From NCBI GenBank assembly GCA_035271065.1, contig DATESB010000036.1, positions 1-8,634 of the forward strand: a stretch of DNA of 8,634 nt, written 5' to 3'. The translations under genes were made by a program, and so were the position numbers. The notes beneath the pieces are model-generated. The model was not told where the DNA came from and did not search any database. It saw nothing but the letters and a program-made list of their open reading frames with translations. Below, piece by piece: positions 1-7,043 of this stretch. The first letter of the stretch is position 1. Every line of letters begins with the position of its first letter. This DNA is from JAAYYM01 sp035271065 (GTDB taxonomy: Bacteria; Bacillota; Clostridia; Lachnospirales; Lachnospiraceae).

Positions 1-1722
1 GGTGATTTTCACCAGTCGGAATACGTCAGCGATTATTTCAAAACACGCGAGTTTATATCTGGTTTTACAGGTTCAGCGGGAACGGTTATTGTATCTCAAG
101 CGGAAGCCGGACTATGGACCGACGGTAGGTATTTTGTGCAGGCAGAACATGAACTTATGGGAAGCGGTATCAGTTTGTTTCGCATGCAGGAGGATGGTAT
201 TCCATCTGTAACGGAGTATTTGGTGCAGCATGCAAAAGCAGGCGAGGTAATTGCATTTGACGGATTGATTGTATCAGTAGAGTTCTTTGAAAAACTGCTA
301 AATGAAGTGCCGGAAGGTGTTTTGATTAACAGTGAGGCTGATTTAATTACGCCGATTTGGAAAGACCGGCCGGAATTGATTTTTCATGATATATTCGGAC
401 TGCCGGAGGATCTTTCCGGAAAGCGTACAGAAGATAAACTAATGGATTTGCGTAAATGTATGAAACAGCATGATGGAGATGCTTTGTTATTGACGAAACC
501 GGAAGACATCATGTGGCTGTATAACATTAGGGGACAGGATGTGGAATATAATCCGATTGCTTTGTCTTATGCCATTATTAATGAAGAGAAGGCTGAACTG
601 TATTGTAGTGAAACTTCAATAGATGAAGAACTGCGAGAAGATTTGCAGGAAATGGGTGTCACGGTACTTTCCTATGAGATGATTTTCAGACATACAGGTC
701 AAGGTACACTTTTGGTCGATAAGCAGGCGGTCAATGTTTCTTTGTATCGTAAGATGCAGGAGCAATATGAAATCAAGAATGTACACAATTATGAGATGAT
801 ACCGAAAGCAGTGAAGAATGAAATTGAAATCGAGACCTGCAAGGATATGCATTTATATGACGGGATTGCGGTTACAAGGTTCATTTACTATTTGAAAAAT
901 ATGATGGAGGCATTTAGAGAGGCAGGCACTGAAGAAGTGAAAATGACGGAAGTAGATGCAGTGAATCTGCTGGAGTCCTTCCGTGCAGAATGTCCGGAAT
1001 ACTTATATCCATCTTTTTCAACAATTGCTGCCTATGGAGCAAATGCGGCAATGATGCACTATGAACCGACAGAGACATCTTGTGCAAAGCTGAAACCTGA
1101 GGGGTTATTGTTAGTTGATTCCGGTGGACAGTATATGGGCGCAACAACAGATGTGACACGAACCATTGCGCTTGGTAAAGTGTCAAAGGAAGTGAAAGAA
1201 CAGTATACCGCCGTTTTGAAGGGAATGCTGAGACTTGCCAATACGCAGTTTTTGTACGGTTGTACAGGACGCAATCTGGATATATTGGCGCGTGAACCAC
1301 TCTGGAATATGGAACTTGATTACAGATGCGGAACCGGTCATGGTGTCGGAAGTTTTCTGAGTGTACATGAGGGCCCCCAGGCATTTAGGTGGAAAGCAAG
1401 TGAGACACTTCCGGAAGTGGTATTGGAGCCAGGTATGATTATTACGGTAGAACCGGGTGTTTATATAGAAGGAAGTCATGGTATCAGAATTGAAAATGAA
1501 TTGCTGTGCGTTGAAAAGAAATCAAATGAATGGGGCAGATTTTTAGGCTTTGAAATTCTGACCTATGCACCAATTGATTTGGATGCGGTGATACCGGAAC
1601 TGTTGAGCGAAGAAGAGAAGCAGTGGTTGAATGTCTACCACACAAAGGTATACAAACGACTTTGTGCGCACATGGAAGACAATGAAAAAGAATGGCTGCG
1701 GGAACAGACACGAAAAATCTAA
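1..1722 (+). CDS. pepP: Xaa-Pro aminopeptidase (aminopeptidase P, M24 family), 5'-truncated by window edge
   Basis: This metallopeptidase is expected to remove an N-terminal residue that precedes proline, in cytoplasmic peptide turnover. The reading frame is open from base 1 (Gly-Asp-Phe-His-Gln-Ser-Glu-Tyr) and reads as creatinase-type N-terminal domain well before the first ATG at 136, so the true start is off the window. About 20-25 residues seem to be missing if it has the usual ~595 residues of the long bacterial form. In window numbering (573 residues), the five M24 metal ligands are all visible: D373 and D384 (in VDSGG and TTDVTRT), H447 (GTGHGVG), E484 (TVEPGVY) and E498 (GIRIENE). 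An HYEPT segment precedes them. The tail after about 510 fits the extra C-terminal domain of long-form AMPP enzymes (GFEILTYAPID). The gene looks intact apart from the edge. No clear terminator follows. The family call is firm; substrate range is inferred. Confidence 0.95.
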   Translation, partial: GDFHQSEYVSDYFKTREFISGFTGSAGTVIVSQAEAGLWTDGRYFVQAEHELMGSGISLFRMQEDGIPSVTEYLVQHAKAGEVIAFDGLIVSVEFFEKLLNEVPEGVLINSEADLITPIWKDRPELIFHDIFGLPEDLSGKRTEDKLMDLRKCMKQHDGDALLLTKPEDIMWLYNIRGQDVEYNPIALSYAIINEEKAELYCSETSIDEELREDLQEMGVTVLSYEMIFRHTGQGTLLVDKQAVNVSLYRKMQEQYEIKNVHNYEMIPKAVKNEIEIETCKDMHLYDGIAVTRFIYYLKNMMEAFREAGTEEVKMTEVDAVNLLESFRAECPEYLYPSFSTIAAYGANAAMMHYEPTETSCAKLKPEGLLLVDSGGQYMGATTDVTRTIALGKVSKEVKEQYTAVLKGMLRLANTQFLYGCTGRNLDILAREPLWNMELDYRCGTGHGVGSFLSVHEGPQAFRWKASETLPEVVLEPGMIITVEPGVYIEGSHGIRIENELLCVEKKSNEWGRFLGFEILTYAPIDLDAVIPELLSEEEKQWLNVYHTKVYKRLCAHMEDNEKEWLREQTRKI

Positions 1723-1759
1723 ACAAAGCATAAAATCGTGAAAAATCGCCTTATTCAAC

Positions 1760-1795
1760 TTGACTTTTAATAGTGGGTTTGAGATAATAGCCCAT
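1760..1795 (+). promoter_or_regulatory. Sigma-A-type promoter of pckA
   Basis: A -35 box TTGACT (1760-1765) is separated by exactly 17 bp from a -10 box GATAAT (1783-1788). Transcription should start near 1795, leaving a leader of about 65 nt before the pckA start codon. A short imperfect dyad, TGGGTT with AGCCCA (1774-1779 and 1789-1794), straddles the -10 box. It could be an operator, but this is weak. No convincing catabolite-response (cre) element was seen in the leader. Confidence 0.75.
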
Positions 1796-1846
1796 GGATG
1801 CGTATTGCGAAAGCATTAACTCATAATAAATTATTTTCAGATAAAG

Positions 1847-1853
1847 AAGGAGG
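1847..1853 (+). promoter_or_regulatory. Ribosome binding site fixing the pckA start
   Basis: A perfect AAGGAGG lies 7 nt before the ATG at 1861. The frame stays open upstream to an ATG at 1798. That codon has no Shine-Dalgarno sequence and would sit within a few bases of the predicted transcription start, so the 1861 start is preferred. Confidence 0.9.
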
Positions 1854-1860
1854 ATGTAAT

Positions 1861-3573
1861 ATGTCAACAAAAGCTTATTATCCGATATCAGAAATCGGAG
1901 CTGGAAAAGTTGGATTTTCCAAAACACGTTCTATCATTGAAGCACCTTTTTACGGTAACAATGTAATCAAGGTTAACACCTTAAAGGAAGCTTATGAATT
2001 AGCAAAGAATTCACCGGGAACAATCGTAACAGATATGCCAATCAAAGATGGTGAAACATTTGGTCTTGAAAAAGACGCAAAGGTTCTGTTATTTAACGAT
2101 GGTGCTGTTACAGGTCGTTATGCTGCAGCTCGTCGTATCAAAGGCGAACCGGGTGTAGATGCTGCAAAGCTTGATAAAGTTGTTATGGACGCTATCTATG
2201 AGACACGTTGGAAAACAATGTATCATGCAGAATGCTATATCGGATTGGATCCTGAATTTATGGCAAAAGCTCATCTTTTAATTCCGGAAGGCGAAGAGAA
2301 TACCCTTTATAACTGGATGCTTAACTTCCAGTACATGTCAGATGAGTATGTAAAGATGTACAAGACATCTAAGCCGATTGCTGATGGCAAAGAGCCGGAT
2401 ATCTACATTTTCTCAGATCCTCAGTGGGCACCTCATGATGCACCGGATGTTGACTACAGCTGCTTAAGCGATCCTCTGACATTATGCTACTTTGATACAG
2501 AGCAGAACTGTGCTGCAATCCTTGGTATGAGATACTTTGGTGAGCACAAGAAGGGCACACTTACAATGGCTTGGGCACTTGCTAACAGAAATGGTTATGC
2601 ATCATGCCATGGTGGACAGAAAGAATATGCACTTGCTGACGGAAGAAAGTATGTTGCATCAGTATTTGGTCTTTCAGGTTCAGGTAAATCAACATTGACA
2701 CATGCAAAACATGGTGGAAAGTATCCTATCACTGTTTTACATGATGATGCATTTATTATTAATACAGATACATGTTCTTCAGTTGCATTGGAGCCTACTT
2801 ATTTCGATAAGACAGCAGACTATCCGACAGGCTGCCCTGATAATGAATATCTGTTATCAGCTCAGAACTGTTCAGCAACATTAGATGAGGACGGCAAACT
2901 TCAGTTAGTAACAGAAGATATCAGAAATGGTAACGGACGTGCAATCAAGTCTAAATTATGGTCACCGAACCGTGTTGATAAGATTGATGCTCCTGTTAAT
3001 GCAATCTTCTGGATTATGAAAGACCCTACAATCCCACCTGTAGTGAAATTGAAAGGTTCAGCTCTTGCATCAGTTATGGGTGCAACACTTGCAACCAAGA
3101 CTTCATCAGCAGAGCGTGTTGCAGCAGGAACAGATTTGAACGCACTTCGTATCGTATCTTATGCAAACCCGTTCAGAACTTATCCTTTGGTTAATGATTA
3201 TGTGAAGTTCAAGAAACTCGTTGAAGAGAAGAACGTAGATTGCTATATCGTTAATACAGGCGATTTCATGGGTTCTAAGGTTAAACCGGCTGATACACTC
3301 GGTATCCTTGAGACAATCGTAGAAGGCAAAGCTTCATTTGAGAAGTGGGGACCTTTTGAAGATATCGAAATTATGTATGACTGGTCAGGAAAGACAGGCG
3401 ACTTCAAGCCGAATCTTCAGGACAAAGATTATGTAGCAGCACTCAAGTACGCTATGCAGAACCGTGTTGATGCAGTTGAAGGTTTCTCAACAAAGAAGGA
3501 AGGTTATGACAAACTTCCTGACGAAGCACTTGCAGCACTTAAGAAAATTGTTGACGAGATGGCTTCTCTGTAA
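1861..3573 (+). CDS. pckA: Phosphoenolpyruvate carboxykinase (ATP-type), divergent clade
   Basis: The enzyme interconverts oxaloacetate + ATP with PEP + CO2 + ADP in the cytoplasm. In anaerobes it can run toward gluconeogenesis or toward oxaloacetate with ATP gain; the direction cannot be read here. The protein has 570 residues, slightly longer than the ~530-540 of the E. coli type. Visible landmarks, matched by eye to E. coli PckA, are TGR with R86 (substrate Arg), HKKG with K230/K231 (metal Lys), H250, the P-loop GLSGSGKST at 270-278 with K276, the kinase-2 acidic pair D295-D296, R419 (AERV, replacing ERG) and a VNTG segment near 464. The kinase-2 stretch reads VLHDDAF rather than the usual IGDDEHGW, so this is a divergent subgroup, though the catalytic residues are kept. 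It has its own promoter and a terminator, so it is probably monocistronic. Even, highly adapted-looking codon use suggests strong expression. Function is confident; cofactor preference (ATP) is by family. Confidence 0.93.
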   Translation: MSTKAYYPISEIGAGKVGFSKTRSIIEAPFYGNNVIKVNTLKEAYELAKNSPGTIVTDMPIKDGETFGLEKDAKVLLFNDGAVTGRYAAARRIKGEPGVDAAKLDKVVMDAIYETRWKTMYHAECYIGLDPEFMAKAHLLIPEGEENTLYNWMLNFQYMSDEYVKMYKTSKPIADGKEPDIYIFSDPQWAPHDAPDVDYSCLSDPLTLCYFDTEQNCAAILGMRYFGEHKKGTLTMAWALANRNGYASCHGGQKEYALADGRKYVASVFGLSGSGKSTLTHAKHGGKYPITVLHDDAFIINTDTCSSVALEPTYFDKTADYPTGCPDNEYLLSAQNCSATLDEDGKLQLVTEDIRNGNGRAIKSKLWSPNRVDKIDAPVNAIFWIMKDPTIPPVVKLKGSALASVMGATLATKTSSAERVAAGTDLNALRIVSYANPFRTYPLVNDYVKFKKLVEEKNVDCYIVNTGDFMGSKVKPADTLGILETIVEGKASFEKWGPFEDIEIMYDWSGKTGDFKPNLQDKDYVAALKYAMQNRVDAVEGFSTKKEGYDKLPDEALAALKKIVDEMASL

Positions 3574-3598
3574 TCAGTAAATTCAAGTAACAAAAGAT

Positions 3599-3640
3599 AA
3601 AGGTCATGTGAGGCAGTGATGTCTGGCATGACCTTTTATA
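3599..3640 (+). terminator. Rho-independent terminator of pckA
   Basis: A perfect 10-bp stem, AAAGGTCATG (3599-3608) with CATGACCTTT (3627-3636), encloses an inner 5-bp stem AGGCA/TGTCT (3611-3615 and 3620-3624, one G-T pair) capped by GTGA. The downstream T-run is short (TTTTAT). It begins 26 nt after the pckA stop codon. Confidence 0.8.
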
Positions 3641-3733
3641 AAGCAAGTTTTATCGTTGTATGCTAATTTGTATAAAATATGGAAATAAATAAATAATTAC
3701 GCATGAAAAGTGATAAAAAACTGACAATTATAC

Positions 3734-3769
3734 TTGCACTTTTTAGTGAAATGTTTTATAATTACGTTA
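3734..3769 (+). promoter_or_regulatory. Promoter of the 6S RNA gene
   Basis: TTGCAC (3734-3739), a 17-bp spacer and a perfect TATAAT (3757-3762) give a near-consensus sigma-A promoter, with the start point expected at about 3769. The spacer carries a small inverted repeat CACT-TTTT-AGTG (3737-3748) that overlaps the -35 box. It may be incidental. Confidence 0.85.
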
Positions 3770-3980
3770 GAAGTTAAGTTTCCTGGGGTGTTCGATAACT
3801 CTTGTAATTTTGAACCTACAATACTTTAAAAGGGATTCTTATATTGCCGTTTCGGATGTCAGGCCTCATTTGCAGTGGAAGGCAGAAGAACGGTTGCGGT
3901 TACCCACCTAGCTAAGGCTAGGAGTCAAAATACAAGAACCGGCATTTCGGGACCACCATAAGGTGGCAGAAACCAAAGAC
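3769..3980 (+). ncRNA. ssrS: 6S RNA (SsrS), regulator of RNA polymerase
   Basis: 6S RNA mimics an open promoter, binds the sigma-A RNA polymerase holoenzyme and damps transcription when nutrients run low. The sequence folds into the 6S architecture. A wobble-rich closing stem joins 3781-3794 to 3939-3952 (TCCTGGGGTGTT with GGCATTTCGGGA). A 12-bp helix with one bulged A joins 3801-3813 (CTTGTAATTTTGA) to 3925-3936 (TCAAAATACAAG). Next comes a large unpaired 5' bubble (3814-3844, containing CTTTAAAAGGGA), then a terminal arm starting CCGTT/AACGG (3847-3851 with 3889-3893). The 3' bubble carries a 6-bp hairpin CCTAGC-TAAG-GCTAGG (3907-3922). An extra CCACC-ATAA-GGTGG hairpin (3953-3966) follows. 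The primary sequence also resembles clostridial 6S RNAs as I remember them (GTGTTCG, GAACCTACA, ACCCACCT, AGGAGTCAAAA). It is a free-standing unit with its own promoter and terminator. Exact ends are approximate. Confidence 0.87.
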
Positions 3981-3984
3981 AAAG

Positions 3985-4012
3985 AAACAGTCTCAATGAG
4001 AGGCTGTTTTTT
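3985..4012 (+). terminator. Terminator of the 6S RNA gene
   Basis: A 10-bp stem, AAACAGTCTC (3985-3994) with GAGGCTGTTT (4000-4009, one G-T pair), has a 5-nt loop AATGA. Its last T residues run into TTTTTT (4007-4012), then ATTT. This is a typical Rho-independent terminator directly after the 6S fold. Confidence 0.9.
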
Positions 4013-4041
4013 ATTTCGTAGTAATATTTGTCCTCTTTCTA

Positions 4042-4078
4042 TGCTATACTTAATTGAGTAAGTAAATCACTTAATTCA
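4042..4078 (+). promoter_or_regulatory. Probable extended -10 promoter plus dyad ahead of the spoIID-like/yihY operon
   Basis: TGCTATACT (4042-4050) fits an extended -10 element (TG-n-TATACT). No good -35 box lies at the right distance; TTGTCC at 4028-4033 is only 11 bp away. Directly downstream, where the transcript would begin, is a dyad: TAAGT-AAATC-ACTTA (4059-4073) is perfect, and a wider imperfect one joins TTAATTGAGT (4050-4059) to ACTTAATTCA (4069-4078). The dyad could be an operator or a small 5' hairpin. No regulator can be named. Confidence 0.5.
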
Positions 4079-4125
4079 CATACCATTGGAACGATATTGA
4101 ACCATATTCAGGAGACTATTCATCC

Positions 4126-6168
4126 ATGTCAAATCGAGTTCGTAATAAACTAAAACTTCTTTTACTGATTGCAGGCATTATTGTTCTGTTTATTTTATTG
4201 TGGGCACAGGCACTTCGGCATAAGAAAGAAGAACTTCCTCCTGCGATAGAACTTCGTGAGATTGTCGTGGAGGATTATCACAATGTGCTTTTGACGCAGA
4301 CAGATAAACAGACATACACAATTTTAGCGGATAACGATAATATTACAATCACAGTTGAAGATTTTGCTTCGTCTGTTTCTGCGCCGGAATTATCGCAACC
4401 TACGATTGCAGATGTGACCCTAGAGGATGATGTTGTAACAAAACTAACTTTGAAAGAAGAAAAGGTATCAGGCAAACTGCTAAGCAGAAGCAATGAAATG
4501 ATAGAATTATCTGAGCATGGGGAATTAAAAGTGGCTCCCGATGTACGTTTTTATCAGATTTACGGTCAAACGAAAGAGGTGTCGGCACAAAAGTTAATGA
4601 TAGGCTATGATTTTGCGGATTACATTATAGAAGACGGTGTGATATGTGCTGCACTGATTACAAGGGACGAAAGTATGGACAACATCCGCGTTCTGCTTAA
4701 AACAGACGAATTTGCGGATATTTATCACACAGAGGTTATCTTGGTGCCGGATACGGAATATGAGATACGCTATGGCACCGAGACAGAAACACGTGCTGCA
4801 GATGAAGAAGTGACTGTTACAATGGACTCTGCTTATTTCGGAGAGGGAGAACAAGTAAATCATCGAATCTATATTACGCCAAAGACACTTACGTCGCGCA
4901 CTGCCATTCCAACCATTCAAAGGGAGCAGGGTACGCCGTCATATAGAGGTGGTTTTGAAATATTAAAGACGGAAGACGGACTGGTAATGATCAATGAACT
5001 TCTGTTAGAGGAATATTTGTATGCTGTTGTGCCGAGTGAGATGCCGGTTAGCTATCCGCATGAAGCATTAAAAGCGCAGGCAATCTGTGCGCGGACCTAT
5101 GCAATGAAGCAGATGATGAATACAAAGTATGCAGCTTTTGGTGCGCATGTTGACGACAGTACGGCTTATCAGGTGTATAACAATATTACAGAATACGAAC
5201 CGACAACAACAGCGGTTAAGGATACAAGCGGGCAGATAGTGACATATCAAGGAGAAATTGTGTATACATATTACTTCTCAACTTCCTGCGGTTATACGAC
5301 GGACGGACAGATTTGGCGACCGACTGAGGATGACGGTGATTTGGGGTATCTTGCGATGAAACAATTATCTAAGCCGGCGACAGAGGCATGGGCGACCGCT
5401 ATTCGTACCGAAAAGATATTGGATGGATTTGAAACAGCAGATGCAGAGGGGGACAGTACCACCGATGTAACCGATGGCAACGATGTAGCTGAAAACACAG
5501 ACAGTGACGCTGATATCAATATTGCGGTTGAAGCCATTAGCTCTGATGTTACAAATACCATGAGTGAGGAAGAGTTTGGTGCGTATATAAAAGAGGTAAA
5601 TCCGGAGGATTTTGAAAATACCGAGTCATGGTATCGCTGGCAGATGTCTTATGGAGTCGGTGCCATGGGAGACCTCGACGAAAAGATAAGAGCACGTTAT
5701 GATGCAAATCCTGAAATGGTGTTAACCAAGGACAAAGATGGAAATTTTGTGTCAACAACTCCAAAGAATATCGGATATCTGGAGGATATCATTGTAGAAA
5801 AGAGAGGTGTTGGAGGTGTCATTGATACACTTATCATCAAGGGCTCTGATGCAACAGTAAAAATACTAACGGAATACAATATCCGTTATGTGTTATCGGC
5901 ACGTGATGTGGAAATAGAGAAATTGAGCGGTTCATCGTCTGTATGCGGAACGTTACTACCGAGTGCTTTCTTTACAATTGATATGGAATATGATAATAAT
6001 AGGATAGAAAAGATAACACTATATGGTGGCGGATACGGACACGGTGCCGGTATGTCACAAAACGGTGCAAAGGAAATGGCAAAAGAGGGTATGAAAGCTG
6101 AAGAAATCATCAGTTATTTCTATCAGGACATTACGATTGAGCAGGCCTATGCAGGGGGAAATGAATGA
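4126..6168 (+). CDS. Membrane-anchored SpoIID/LytB-domain protein
   Basis: SpoIID proteins are peptidoglycan lytic transglycosylases that cut glycan strands lacking stem peptides during engulfment in sporulation. LytB-type relatives instead support vegetative wall hydrolysis. This 680-residue protein has a basic start and one membrane segment (about 11-28), so most of it should lie outside the membrane. Residues ~35-270 are an unrecognised, acidic, probably beta-rich region. The SpoIID domain runs from about 272 to 676. It includes EEYLYAVVPSEMP with the predicted catalytic E305, then ALKAQAICARTYA, then STSCG with C388 (a Cys near the zinc site described in clostridial SpoIID; inferred) and the terminal GHGAGMSQNGA with H639. 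An acidic Asp/Thr/Glu-rich insertion (about 434-500) splits the domain before WYRW. At 680 residues it is about twice the size of B. subtilis SpoIID (~340). AGGAG (4110-4114) lies 11 nt before the ATG. It overlaps the next gene by 4 bp. The domain call is firm; whether it acts in sporulation or growth is open. Confidence 0.88.
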   Translation: MSNRVRNKLKLLLLIAGIIVLFILLWAQALRHKKEELPPAIELREIVVEDYHNVLLTQTDKQTYTILADNDNITITVEDFASSVSAPELSQPTIADVTLEDDVVTKLTLKEEKVSGKLLSRSNEMIELSEHGELKVAPDVRFYQIYGQTKEVSAQKLMIGYDFADYIIEDGVICAALITRDESMDNIRVLLKTDEFADIYHTEVILVPDTEYEIRYGTETETRAADEEVTVTMDSAYFGEGEQVNHRIYITPKTLTSRTAIPTIQREQGTPSYRGGFEILKTEDGLVMINELLLEEYLYAVVPSEMPVSYPHEALKAQAICARTYAMKQMMNTKYAAFGAHVDDSTAYQVYNNITEYEPTTTAVKDTSGQIVTYQGEIVYTYYFSTSCGYTTDGQIWRPTEDDGDLGYLAMKQLSKPATEAWATAIRTEKILDGFETADAEGDSTTDVTDGNDVAENTDSDADINIAVEAISSDVTNTMSEEEFGAYIKEVNPEDFENTESWYRWQMSYGVGAMGDLDEKIRARYDANPEMVLTKDKDGNFVSTTPKNIGYLEDIIVEKRGVGGVIDTLIIKGSDATVKILTEYNIRYVLSARDVEIEKLSGSSSVCGTLLPSAFFTIDMEYDNNRIEKITLYGGGYGHGAGMSQNGAKEMAKEGMKAEEIISYFYQDITIEQAYAGGNE

Positions 6169-7043
6169 AGCAAAAAATAAAGAAACTTTATGATGCAATC
6201 AACGGCTTTTCAAAGGAAATTAATGAAGATCATGTAAGAGCATATGCTTCAAGCGCGGCATTCTTTATGTTCCTGTCATTAATACCGTATTTAATCCTGA
6301 TTATATCTGTTATTCCATACACACCGTTAACCAAGGCAGATGTTCTGGCAGGCGTTGTGGAATTGTTGCCGGATGCGCTGGACAGTTATGCAATTTCAAT
6401 TATTGACCAGTTATATGCCAATACATTTGCTGCGTTGTCATTTTCCATTATTGCGGTCATTTGGTCATCGGCACAAGGACTTTTGTCTATTACAAATGGT
6501 TTGAATTCTATCTATGATGTGGATGAAAATCGTAATTACTTTTTCTTACGGGCAAGAGCAGGAGCATACACACTGGTACTTGCGATTGTTATGATTGCAT
6601 CATTAATGCTTTCAGGCTTTGGCAGGGAGATCCATGAAATAGCAGCCCGCTATATACCGAAACTTCCGGAGACATTTCAGACGATTATTAACTTCCGTAT
6701 TTTACTGACGTTATCCATTCTGACCTGCATGTTTGCAATGATATTTCGTTTTATACCAAATAAAAAGCAGCGCTTGCGCGACCAGCTTCCGGGGGCATTT
6801 TTTACAGCAGTTGGGTGGACATTATTTTCATGGGCATTTTCGGTTTATATCAATTTGTTTAATGCATTTACCATGTATGGCAGTCTGACAACAGTTGTCA
6901 TTATCATGCTCTGGCTGTATGCCGGTATGTATATCATGTTTATCGGTGCTGAGATGAATTCGTATTTTGAGGATGCGTTTGAAGCATTTTTCAAAAAACG
7001 AAAAGAAAGACGGAAGAATATGAAACAAGGCGATGAATCATAG
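6165..7043 (+). CDS. YihY/BrkB-family (UPF0761) integral membrane protein
   Basis: This 292-residue polytopic protein belongs to the family once misnamed ribonuclease BN. Its biochemical role is not settled; members have been linked to envelope or export functions. Six hydrophobic segments are visible, at about 29-51, 88-110, 134-153, 176-197, 208-231 and 239-262. Family-typical features include the early AYASSAAFFMFLSLIPY block, WSSAQGLLSITNGLN, RFIPNKK before the fifth segment (LPGAFFTAVGWTLFS), the YGSL turn and the final IGAEMNSYF. A strongly basic tail (KKRKERRK) should be cytoplasmic. Its ATG overlaps the stop codon of the SpoIID-like gene (ATGA, 6165-6168), with GGGGG just upstream as a weak ribosome site, so translation is probably coupled. 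The length is normal for the family. No T-run terminator is seen after the stop. The assignment is confident; the function is unknown. Confidence 0.92.
   Translation: MKQKIKKLYDAINGFSKEINEDHVRAYASSAAFFMFLSLIPYLILIISVIPYTPLTKADVLAGVVELLPDALDSYAISIIDQLYANTFAALSFSIIAVIWSSAQGLLSITNGLNSIYDVDENRNYFFLRARAGAYTLVLAIVMIASLMLSGFGREIHEIAARYIPKLPETFQTIINFRILLTLSILTCMFAMIFRFIPNKKQRLRDQLPGAFFTAVGWTLFSWAFSVYINLFNAFTMYGSLTTVVIIMLWLYAGMYIMFIGAEMNSYFEDAFEAFFKKRKERRKNMKQGDES

Noticed and set aside
136..138. ATG at 136 as the start of the aminopeptidase.
   Set aside because: The frame is open from base 1 with recognisable family sequence upstream of this Met, and no ribosome binding site precedes it. The gene is cut by the window edge.
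2..211. A 69-residue frame beginning near the window start.
   Set aside because: Frame 1 across the same bases encodes the conserved N-terminal domain of the aminopeptidase (GFTGSAGT, LWTDGRYF), so this is an out-of-frame shadow.
914..1384. A 156-residue minus-strand frame inside the aminopeptidase gene.
   Set aside because: It lies opposite the catalytic domain of a clear M24 gene, resembles no known protein and has no ribosome site. It is a shadow frame, like the other minus-strand frames.
1798..1860. A 21-codon N-terminal extension of PckA starting at 1798.
   Set aside because: There is no ribosome site and it would begin almost at the predicted transcription start, while a perfect AAGGAGG sits 7 nt before the ATG at 1861.
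3845..3944. A possible pseudoknot-forming pairing TGCCG (3845-3849 region) with CGGCA (3940-3944 region) in the 6S RNA.
   Set aside because: It would cross the longer 12-bp helix 3801-3813/3925-3936 and compete with the closing stem. The nested fold explains the sequence better and fits the 6S architecture.
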